Shown: piece after piece, positions 45,179 through 51,557 of the stretch
How positions within the stretch are numbered: the stretch's first letter is position 1
Layout: every line of letters starts with the position of its first letter
Source: Deinococcus terrestris
GTDB taxonomy: Bacteria > Deinococcota > Deinococci > Deinococcales > Deinococcaceae
DNA: 51,557 bases
Assembly (NCBI RefSeq): GCF_009377345.1
Contig: NZ_WBSL01000012.1
Span: 1 to 51,557, forward strand
Direction of reading: 5' to 3'
Translations under genes and position numbers: made by a program
Notes under the pieces: generated by a model
What the model saw: the letters and a program-made list of their open reading frames with translations, nothing else
The model's database searches: none
Told to the model about the DNA's origin: nothing

Positions 45179-45589
45179 CCACCTGCCTGGATACAAATGT
45201 CCTGAGTGCCCTGCTCGTTGCGGAGCAGGGCGCTTCCTTGATCGCGGTGCAGTTGAACGCGGCTCGCCCTCGAGGTCCCCTGGTGATTCACGTGGGCGTG
45301 TTCGCGGAACTCCTGGCCGCGCCGGACATGACACGGGAGCACCTGGCGGCATTCATACAGGAGACGGGCGTGCAGGTGGACCCGGAGCCGCCGCTAGCGG
45401 TGTGGGAACAGGCAAGTGCAGACTTTGCGGGGGTACAGCCTGCGGCGGCTGGCCAGTGGTGGCGGCCTGCCCCGGCGGCCCCTGCTGGACTTCGTGATTG
45501 GGGCGTACACCCTGCACCTGGGGGCTGCCTTCTTCACGCTGGACACGCAGCATTACCGCCTGGCGTTCCTGACCTTGCGCCTTGTCTGA
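45175..45589 (+). pseudogene. PIN-domain toxin gene (vapC-like), frameshifted
   Basis: Starts ATGA on the antitoxin stop. PIN motifs: Asp6 (CLDTNVLSALL), Glu45 (FAELLAAP). At a run of five G (45429-45433) the frame breaks; with four G it would continue YSLRRLASGGG, LLDFVIGAYTLHLG and FFTLDTQHYRL to TGA at 45587-45589, supplying the remaining acidic residues. VapC toxins are ribonucleases. Toxin inactivated by a one-base insertion, or a homopolymer sequencing error. Confidence 0.8.
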
Positions 45590-46029
45590 CGGGCATGACT
45601 CCTCGCCCCGACAGGGGGCTGGGCAGGCGCTGTGGCATGCTTCCCATGGAATCCGGGATGGTGTACGGCGAACCTTATTAGGTTCATCTGTGGCCCGCCG
45701 TAACTCTCGACCAGCCTGACCGCCGCCCCCACCACGAGCCCCCACGCGGAGCAGCGGCAGGCTCCAGCGGAGGCGGGAGCACTCACGCCGCTTGCTCTTA
45801 CCATGGGTCCTTCACGTTGCGGCTATCCGTTGGCCCACACCTTGTCGACCGCTAACTTAAAGGGGACTCACCACATCTGGCTTTGCCTGATGGCCTGTCC
45901 CGTCCTCCCCTGCCCATCCCCACCGTTCCGCAGCAGCAACCCTCATGTCCACTGCCACCATCGGCCGTATTCCTCAGCCGACAGCTCGTTCTTCCTATGG
46001 TGGCTTGGATCTCCGCCTCCTCACTGGGG
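45590..46029. other. Gap without supported gene
   Basis: 440 bases with short, mutually overlapping frames only. No repeat or RNA gene seen. Confidence 0.4.
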
Positions 46030-46551
46030 CTACACCGTGTCCTCTGGGAAGCGACCAGTGACTCTTCGGAATGCGGTACGTACAGCCGCCGCCGTCCGTT
46101 CATGAAACAGGTTGAGCTGTAGCCCTGCTTCTACAAGGGGTCGAAGTGGAGCCGAAATCTGTTCCAGCACTTGGGCTTGGTAGCGCAGGATCATCTTTCT
46201 GACCTTTCTCGGGAGTGGCTGCGCCCTGGGCTGAAGTTGCCGTTTCAGTGAGGCGAGACTCGGCAGCGGTGGGGCTGATGGAGGCGGCTGATGAGGCACC
46301 TGGGGTGTGACGGTGCTGGCCGTTTGAGTTAAGGGAATAGAGGCGGGTGCAACGGTCAGGGCTTCTTCCCCAGACGTGAGAACCTCCAGCCGTTTTCGAT
46401 ACACCCAGAGGCGACGGCAGTTCTGCTGAGACAGGCGATCCATGGCCTCGTCCAGCCGTTCCCGCAACGCTTCAGGCACCCGGAAGTCGAGTGCCCGCCG
46501 GACAAACAGTTCCTCATCGCGCCCAGCAAGAAGCAGGAGCAGGTCGTTCAC
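46030..46551 (-). CDS. Hypothetical protein, possibly DNA-binding
   Basis: 173 residues from a GTG. Protein-like reading continues upstream in frame (NKRILEAHAQLGQGARPT) without a standard start codon, so the true N-terminus may be lost or use ATT/ATC. With that extension the front resembles the KfrA-type pattern of helix, G-x-x-PTV, helix. The centre is proline-rich and the C-terminus helical (LKRQLQPRAQ, VRKMILRYQAQVLEQI). Confidence 0.6.
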   Translation of the reverse strand: MNDLLLLLAGRDEELFVRRALDFRVPEALRERLDEAMDRLSQQNCRRLWVYRKRLEVLTSGEEALTVAPASIPLTQTASTVTPQVPHQPPPSAPPLPSLASLKRQLQPRAQPLPRKVRKMILRYQAQVLEQISAPLRPLVEAGLQLNLFHERTAAAVRTAFRRVTGRFPEDTV

Positions 46552-46627
46552 GGTGGGCCGCGCGCCCTGCCCGAGCTGGGCATGGGCTTCTAAAATGCGT
46601 TTGTTAACGTCGTTGAGAGATTGAAGT

Positions 46628-47002
46628 GTGCAGATGATCGCTACGTGTATCCGGAAAACCGAAGGCTTGACTGTGGGGAAGCGCTATGCCGTTTTCGGCC
46701 TGGTTCATTTTCCGAGCAGACTTGAGCTGTACATCATTGACGACTACCACCAGGAGGATCCCTACCCCTACCCGGTGCATTGGGACGCCCAATGGTTCAA
46801 AGTCACCGGCCACATGGCTGGAGACCTCCAGGTCTCCTACTCGTATCAGAGCCTGTCCGTGACCGTCAGTCTGACCGCCTTCCCGCCAGAAGTGGACGAA
46901 GAGCACTTCTACGATGATCCAGGTGCAGCAGATCCAGAGGTGTTCCGTCAGATCAGAGCGCTTGAGTCAATGATCCTCAGCGGCGGACACTCGTTGGGTT
47001 GA
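46628..47002 (+). CDS. Hypothetical protein with IS-derived C-terminus
   Basis: 124 residues. Residues about 1-110 look native ([43 protein letters not shown]), recalling short proteins of phages. The last nine codons lie inside the IS5-type fragment on the other strand, so the original end was probably replaced by the insertion. Function unknown. Confidence 0.65.
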   Translation: MQMIATCIRKTEGLTVGKRYAVFGLVHFPSRLELYIIDDYHQEDPYPYPVHWDAQWFKVTGHMAGDLQVSYSYQSLSVTVSLTAFPPEVDEEHFYDDPGAADPEVFRQIRALESMILSGGHSLG

Positions 47003-47186
47003 CCGCTAGCTCACCTCCAGGGGAGTCCCGAGCCAGACGGCGCAGCATGAGGCGAATCATGGCCAGATGCACCAACATCTCGGTGGTTTCTGGAAGCGCT
47101 TCGTAGTCTTTCGACAGGCGACGGCATTCTCTGAGCCATGCGAAGGTGCGCTCCACGACCCAGCGGCGGGGCAAGGCTGGCCTTCT
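46977..47186 (-). pseudogene. Fragment of IS5-family transposase (C-terminus)
   Basis: About 66 codons encode the C-terminal end of an IS5-type DDE transposase: [20 protein letters not shown], then [20 protein letters not shown]. The catalytic Glu region is present, the rest is missing, and the fragment abuts the 3' end of repA. Confidence 0.9.
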
Positions 47187-47193
47187 CCGGCCC

Positions 47194-48567
47194 TCACGCC
47201 GTCTTCAATTGGGCTTTGAGGCCCTGAACGAAAGTGTCCTGCTCGTTGCGGGCCAGAGCCGCTACCGCCTCCTCCAGCACCAACGGTGCGGCCACCCGGC
47301 CCTCCAGGACCGCCTGCCTGACATGGTCCAAGTCGGTGGCGCTCAGTCGCTTGCGGTACAGGAATCCCAGGCGGGCCACGAGCTTCTCCGCCTGTTGCGT
47401 GAGCGGGAGAGCGACGAACTCGTCGGCGATGGTGGGGACATCCAGCAGCGGCTCCATTCGCGAGGCTTTCGCCACGGGTCTGGGGGATCCCTCGCTGCTG
47501 ACGGTGGACCCTGGCAGCGGGACCCCAGCGACGGGGTAAGGGTATTCGTCCGGATGCCCAATCAGGTGCATCAGGGCGGCGGCCTTGGATTTGCGCACCA
47601 CCAGGACGCCCCGCTGCACCAGCGTGTCGAAGCGGTCCATGCATTCGATGAGGAAGGCGCGGCCATGTTCGCGAAGGAGCTTGCGCGCGACTCCGTCGGC
47701 CACACCGTAGGTCCGGAAGCGGCGGGCTAGGACCGAGTCCATGGGCGTGAACTCGCGCACGAACTCATAGCGGATCACCTGCGCCTTGCCCCTCCCGGTG
47801 ATGCTGACCGAGCGTAGGTAACCGCGTTTGACTAGTTCCTCGTGCGGCGACGCCAGGGCACGGCGGATGTTGCCTGGCACCGTACTAGGCAGCTTGCACT
47901 GTTCCGCCCAGGCGATCAGGTTGACCTCCAACTGATCAAGCGGCTGATCCGGATGCTCAGGATCGAAGCGCGCTCCATCTAGGATCCGGTAGAGGGCCCG
48001 CGTGCGGGGCCTGGACAGCGACAGCATGAACTCGGTGTCCAAGGGTTTGAGGTACCCGCCCCGAATGCTGGCCACAATCGCGTCCGCGAGGCGACCCGAG
48101 ATGACGGTGCGCTCGTCGAAGGTCCCGTACTGGTCAGCGCTCGAGAAGTCCAGGGATTCGATGAAGTGGAATTTGGCATGGGTCCATCGCCCCTTGGGAT
48201 GGTCCCGCCACCCTCCACTCACGCTGTAGGAGGACGTGTGCAGGCGCTCGAGGCAGTGGCGCAGGGTCGCGTGGTATTTACCCGTGTTGTGCCAGCCACA
48301 TAGCTTGAGCAGTGCGGTGGCGCTCACCGCAAATCGCCCGTCCTCCGGCTCTCCCTGCTCAATGTAGAGGTTCAGCAGGGCGGCGGTGACGTCGCTGTCC
48401 AAGCCATGGGGCACCGCATATTTCGGGAGCGCCTCACAGCGGACCCGGACGACCCGGCCCTGGTTCTCGAACGTCACGTCCCACTCCGTAACCTCGGCCT
48501 GGTCCACCGCCGAGATCAGGTTGAGCCGGGAAAGATTCAGCTCGTCGAAGCGACTGGGTTTCGACAC
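47194..48567 (-). CDS. repA: Plasmid replication initiator protein (RepA-like)
   Basis: 457 residues. Two winged-helix-like regions characteristic of iteron-binding initiators: about 35-145 ([35 protein letters not shown]) and about 165-300 ([43 protein letters not shown]). The C-terminal part is helical. It should bind the ten iterons directly upstream of its gene to open the origin. GTG start, with AAGGAGG just 3 bases upstream. The repeats over its promoter predict autorepression. Confidence 0.85.
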   Translation of the reverse strand: MSKPSRFDELNLSRLNLISAVDQAEVTEWDVTFENQGRVVRVRCEALPKYAVPHGLDSDVTAALLNLYIEQGEPEDGRFAVSATALLKLCGWHNTGKYHATLRHCLERLHTSSYSVSGGWRDHPKGRWTHAKFHFIESLDFSSADQYGTFDERTVISGRLADAIVASIRGGYLKPLDTEFMLSLSRPRTRALYRILDGARFDPEHPDQPLDQLEVNLIAWAEQCKLPSTVPGNIRRALASPHEELVKRGYLRSVSITGRGKAQVIRYEFVREFTPMDSVLARRFRTYGVADGVARKLLREHGRAFLIECMDRFDTLVQRGVLVVRKSKAAALMHLIGHPDEYPYPVAGVPLPGSTVSSEGSPRPVAKASRMEPLLDVPTIADEFVALPLTQQAEKLVARLGFLYRKRLSATDLDHVRQAVLEGRVAAPLVLEEAVAALARNEQDTFVQGLKAQLKTA

Positions 48568-48653
48568 GGGCCTCCTTGATTGATGAATTCTACCTTCTTT
48601 GAAAAAGAATATTGATTAAAAGATATGATGATCATCATCAACACTCCTAGAAG

Positions 48654-48676
48654 ATTTATCGTCTCAGCCGATAAAT
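48654..48676. promoter_or_regulatory. Dyad at the AT-rich/iteron boundary
   Basis: ATTTATCG (48654-48661), 7-base centre, CGATAAAT (48669-48676), perfect 8-bp arms. Likely bound by RepA dimers or a host factor; RepA dimers often bind inverted iteron-like sites to repress repA, but these arms do not match the iterons. Confidence 0.5.
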
Positions 48677-48684
48677 TTTGCCCG

Positions 48685-48959
48685 AATCGCTCAAGTGTGT
48701 CGTCGGCAATCGCTCAAGTGTGTCGTCGGCAATCGCTCAAGTGTGTCGTTGTCGGGTACCCGAATCGCTCAAGTGTGTCGTCGGCAATCGCTCAAGTGTG
48801 TCGTCGGCAATCGCTCAAGTGTGTCGTTGTCGGGTACCCGAATCGCTCAAGTGTGTCGTCTGGGAGGGCAGTCGAATCGCTCAAGTGTGTCGTCGGCAGT
48901 CTGGACCAATCGCTCAGGTGTGTCGTCGGAGAAGGGTACAAATCGCTCAGGTGTGTCGT
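48685..48959. repeat. Ten iterons, RepA binding sites
   Basis: AATCGCTCAAGTGTGTCGT starts at 48685, 48708, 48731, 48763, 48786, 48809, 48841 and 48875, and as a CAGGTG variant at 48908 and 48941. Start-to-start distances are 23, 23, 32, 23, 23, 32, 34, 33 and 33. The first 78 bases (48685-48762) are exactly repeated at 48763-48840. Spacings near two and three helical turns keep all sites on one face of the DNA. Confidence 0.95.
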
Positions 48960-48966
48960 CGGAGGT

Positions 48967-49356
48967 GTAAAGCACGGGCAGGGCCCGGTGAGTGCCGAAG
49001 CGCGGGGAGGAAAAAAGAAAAGACAACGTCTCCCCCACTAGGTAAATGGATGATCGCCACCCACAAATGAAGGGGTCCCCTGATGTTTTGGCCAGATCCA
49101 TCTCGGGGCTGGGCAGGTTGGTGGTTTTCATTTTGACGTTGTCCAGCTCGACCAGGAACTTCTAAGAAGCCAGGCGTGAGCAGCTTGGGAAGCCAGGCCT
49201 GAGTCTGAACGGTGACTGCTTCTAACTCGAGCTGTCGCTCTCCCAGAGCAGTTCCCCGGGCCAGGGGATTCTCACAGCTTCCAGGTGTGTGAGCCAACTT
49301 CCAACGGTCGGGTACAGCGTCATGCAGTCTGCCCATCCAGAAACCGCTGAGCCTTA
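48967..49356. other. Gap between iterons and parA operator
   Basis: 390 bases. Only a degenerate direct repeat is seen: GAAGCCAGGCGTGAG (49166-49180) and GAAGCCAGGCCTGAG (49189-49203), 23 bases apart. No gene is supported. Confidence 0.5.
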
Positions 49357-49374
49357 GGTCATACCGGTATGACC
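49357..49374. promoter_or_regulatory. 18-bp perfect palindrome upstream of parA
   Basis: GGTCATACCGGTATGACC is its own reverse complement and ends 46 bases before the parA ATG. It is probably the operator through which ParA or ParB represses parAB, or a parS centromere. A -10-like TATGGT (49409-49414) follows, 6 bases before the start codon. Confidence 0.65.
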
Positions 49375-49420
49375 CGTCCTGTCCAGCCACATAAAGCCGG
49401 AAAAACAGTATGGTCAATCC

Positions 49421-50188
49421 ATGAAGATCGTGACGGTGTTCAACCACGCTGGCGGAGCGGGAAAGACGTCCATCACGCGCGATGTGGGTTATACCCTGGC
49501 CCAGGCCGGACAGCGCGTGTTGCTGATCGATCTCGATCCTCAGGCGAACCTCACCACTTGGCTGGGCCTGGGGGACGTGGATCTCGAAGACACGGCCCAT
49601 GTGGTAGCCACTGCTGGTAGGCCGCTCCCCCTACCGCGGGAGGTGCATGGTCTGCAGTTGATACCTTCCCGGGTCGACCTGGCTTTGGCCGAGGCAATGA
49701 TGCCGGGCGTGATCGGAGCGGAGATGTCGCTTCGTAAGGCGCTGGGTGCCGTGCGGCCGAACTACGACCTCGTGATCATTGACAGTCCACCCAGTGTCGG
49801 CAAGCTGGCGGCGATGGGTGCGCTCGCTGCGGATCACCTGATCGTGCCGGTGCCCACCCGTCACAAAGGGCTGGACGCTCTGCCGGGCTTGCAAGCGGTG
49901 ATGAACATGTACCACAATCTGCGCCCGGAGCTTACGGTCGGCCTGTACGTCCCCACCATGTACGATGCGCGGCGGTCACACGACCGCGAGGTCTTGCAGC
50001 AGTTGAAACAGTACTTGTCGCCGCTGGCTGAACCGGTTCCGCAGCGTGAAGCGGTCTGGATGGACAGCAGTCTGGCTGGACAGCCGGTGGGCCTCTTCGC
50101 TCCCAACAGCCCAGTCGGGCAGGATGTCCTGCGGCTGACCGCCGACGTCGCGCGCATCCTTGATCTCCCCTTCGAGGTCCGGTCGTGA
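49421..50188 (+). CDS. parA: ParA family partition ATPase
   Basis: 255 residues. Nucleotide-binding loop HAGGAGKTS (9-17), switch [13 protein letters not shown] and the [10 protein letters not shown] motif. The canonical ParA signature lysine at the start of the loop (K-G-G-x-G-K-T) is Ala10 here. ParA binds DNA nonspecifically with ATP and moves ParB-parS complexes for plasmid segregation. There is no N-terminal DNA-binding extension (type Ib size). Overlaps parB by 4 bases. TATGGT six bases before the start suggests leaderless mRNA. Confidence 0.9.
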   Translation: MKIVTVFNHAGGAGKTSITRDVGYTLAQAGQRVLLIDLDPQANLTTWLGLGDVDLEDTAHVVATAGRPLPLPREVHGLQLIPSRVDLALAEAMMPGVIGAEMSLRKALGAVRPNYDLVIIDSPPSVGKLAAMGALAADHLIVPVPTRHKGLDALPGLQAVMNMYHNLRPELTVGLYVPTMYDARRSHDREVLQQLKQYLSPLAEPVPQREAVWMDSSLAGQPVGLFAPNSPVGQDVLRLTADVARILDLPFEVRS

Positions 50189-51081
50189 CTGGGAAGGGAA
50201 AGCGGCCACCCATGCGTGCGGATCTGAGTGCCTTGCTGACCAGCACGGCCCAGGCCGGGAAAGCCGTCCAGCCTTCAGGCACGCTGCCCCTTACCCAACT
50301 GCGGCCGGGCGCGGCCCAGCCTAGGCGCAATTTTGACGAGGCGAGCTTGCAGGCCCTGGCGGCGAGTGTGCAGGAGCGGGGTGTGCTGCAGCCGCTGCTG
50401 GTGCGACCCATTGACGGTGGCTACGAGATCGTGGCGGGTGAACGTCGCTGGCGAGCAGCTCAACTCGCGGGTCTGACCGAAGTGCCGGTGGCCATCCGGG
50501 ACATGACTGATCAGGAAGCCCGCGTCGCAGCCCTGGTGGAAAATCTCCAGCGCGAGGATCTCAATCTCTTGGATGAGGTGGACGCGAAGCTGGAGCTGGT
50601 GGCGATGATCCTCGCGGTGCCGCGGGACGAAGCCCGAGCCCGGCTGTTGCGCCTGACCAAAGTGGCCCCGGGGCCGGAGACAGAACACCTCGACGCCCTG
50701 TTCAGACCGCTGGGCGAATCCTGGCGAACCTTCGCTAAAAACAAGTTGCGGGTGCTGAACTGGCCTGCCCCGCTGCTTGACGCCCTGCGAGGTGGACTGC
50801 CGTTTACCCTGGGAGCCGTGATTGCTGGGGCGCCGGAGTCGTCGCAGGCCTACCTGATCCAGCGGGCCCGCGACGGGGCGTCACGGGCGGAGCTGCGTGC
50901 CGAGATCGTCCGGCTGCAGGCACAGTCGGGCAGGGGAGAGCAAACAGCGGTGGAGCGCCTCGGCCAGCGCCTCAGCAGCCGACGCTGGCTGAATAGCCTG
51001 CAGCCAGAAGAGCAAAAGGCCATTGAAAAATGGATGTCCCGAATGCCTGCCGTGCTACGGGTCGCGCTGCAAGAGGATTAG
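50185..51081 (+). CDS. parB: ParB family centromere-binding protein
   Basis: 298 residues. N-terminal ParB/Srx CTP-binding domain with [17 protein letters not shown] and ENLQREDLN (about 88-120), then a helix-turn-helix region (about 125-220), which here looks less canonical ([15 protein letters not shown]), and a helical C-terminus for dimerisation. Works with ParA to segregate the plasmid. GTG start coupled to parA (GTGA). Confidence 0.9.
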   Translation: MTGKGKRPPMRADLSALLTSTAQAGKAVQPSGTLPLTQLRPGAAQPRRNFDEASLQALAASVQERGVLQPLLVRPIDGGYEIVAGERRWRAAQLAGLTEVPVAIRDMTDQEARVAALVENLQREDLNLLDEVDAKLELVAMILAVPRDEARARLLRLTKVAPGPETEHLDALFRPLGESWRTFAKNKLRVLNWPAPLLDALRGGLPFTLGAVIAGAPESSQAYLIQRARDGASRAELRAEIVRLQAQSGRGEQTAVERLGQRLSSRRWLNSLQPEEQKAIEKWMSRMPAVLRVALQED

Positions 51082-51215
51082 AGGTCTGGATGGTGAGAAG
51101 CACCAGTACTTGTACGGTTTAAGGATGGCGGATGTGTGCCGTGTGGTCCCCGCCTATCGCGGACTCGTGGAGTTGCTCTCGCGGCTTTGTGGAGTCGGAG
51201 CCTCTCGGGTGTTAT

Positions 51216-51241
51216 GGGTTGTGAGATCCAGGTCTCAACCC
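51216..51241 (+). terminator. Weak hairpin after parB
   Basis: GGGTT-GT-GAGA (51216-51226) pairs with TCTCAACCC (51233-51241), leaving a 2-base bulge, 135 bases after parB. No T-tract. The region 51082-51430 holds no supported gene. Confidence 0.3.
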
Positions 51242-51430
51242 TGCCGTGGGCTGGTAAACCTGACGCGGTGGCTCCGTCCGGATTCTATGCTGATCCTAAC
51301 TAAGAGAATACATGTCTTGGCCTGGTTTGGAAGGTCGGCGCTGCTCAACGGATTGGACAGCGGTGTCGCTGGATTTGAGGTTCACAAGGCAGGTGCAAAA
51401 GAAGTGGTTTGGCGAACGCACAAGCTTGAG

Positions 51431-51557
51431 CTCAGGAGTTGCACCTGCATAACGACGGGGAAGCGCTCCCAGCCGAGAAAATCTGGGAGTGTCTACGTCA
51501 CAGATTCTGGGGGAGCGCGTCCGCATTCTGGCAGATGAGTTCCTGGCCGTTCCAACC
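51431..51557. repeat. Right copy of 127-bp inverted terminal repeat
   Basis: Exact reverse complement of bases 1-127. If this marks the boundary of a mobile element, its tip would read CTCAGGAGTTGCACC at 51431 pointing outward. The inner dyad GGGAAGCGCTCCC-like patch at about 51459-51470 could be part of its promoter. Confidence 0.9.
51489..51557 (+). CDS. Partial ORF running off the right end, possible transposase N-terminus
   Basis: Mirror image of the frame at 1-69: GTG followed by 22 open codons to the window end ([17 protein letters not shown]). A mobile-element gene is inferred from the inverted duplication; the family is not recognised. Confidence 0.35.
   Translation, partial: MSTSQILGERVRILADEFLAVPT

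Larger units (their letters stand above)
48580..48966. other. Plasmid replication origin region
   Basis: An AT-rich stretch (about 48585-48680) next to ten iterons, between repA and parA. The AT-rich part contains the palindrome GATGATCATC and a dyad (48654-48676), and would be the unwinding element. No clear DnaA box is seen. Confidence 0.8.

Noticed and set aside
48685..48959. Possible CRISPR array
   Set aside because: The repeats are 19 bp with 4-15 base partly conserved spacers, next to repA; there are no unique ~30-base spacers and no cas genes.
48678..49070. Long frames of repeated SSVSS or SLKCVVG-type peptides over the iterons
   Set aside because: They arise from translating tandem 19-bp iterons in three frames. 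No start signals, and the DNA role as RepA sites explains them.

Overview
The window looks like most or all of a Deinococcus plasmid. It is GC-rich. It carries a RepA-type initiator beside ten iterons, a parAB pair, a tyrosine recombinase and three recognisable toxin-antitoxin loci. It also holds the fossil of a single-stranded DNA-binding protein whose C-terminal end matches my recollection of Deinococcus SSB. At least ten genes have a TANNNT -10 element only 5-8 bases before the start codon, an arrangement known for leaderless transcripts in Deinococcus. Both window ends carry the same 127-bp sequence in inverted orientation. This is probably the edge of a repeat (an insertion sequence pointing outward) where an assembly stopped, rather than a proven linear telomere.

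Layout. 0.1-3.8 kb: a four-gene operon resembling sdpC-sdpA-sdpB (small secreted toxin precursor, DUF5819/SdpA protein, HTTM/SdpB protein), with a fourth, translationally coupled membrane protein that has an intact transglutaminase-like Cys-His-Asp triad. No SdpI-type immunity gene is visible. This is my leading candidate for an undescribed system. 4.1-9.7 kb: paired excalibur-domain genes, a DUF3006/ComEC-like MBL pair, a possible SUKH-type protein, a divergent SDR/HxlR pair and an ABC-F ATPase. 10.1-12.0 kb: an unknown protein coupled to an XRE-ImmA/IrrE metallopeptidase regulator, with its own operator. 12.07-13.20 kb: a complete IS4-family element with 9-bp target duplication. 13.5-15.0 kb: small-protein genes and a remnant of a related IS.

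15.0-36.7 kb: an island of about twenty genes for exported or membrane proteins. It includes three beta-propeller proteins and two paralogous proteins with a BsuPI-like domain, in partly duplicated modules, and is interrupted by a RES/Xre toxin-antitoxin pair. It ends in a decayed DUF4153 membrane-protein gene.

37-38.7 kb: terminator, a dif/att-like inverted site, integrase and an XRE regulator. 38.8-46.6 kb: plasmid accessory genes, several broken (AbrB-like, ssb, vapC), and a repeat-rich gene-free region next to a coiled-coil DNA-binding-type protein. 46.9-51.1 kb: IS5 fragment, repA, AT-rich origin with iterons, a palindromic operator, parA and parB. The genes were assigned by reading translations and motifs only; no database search was run.
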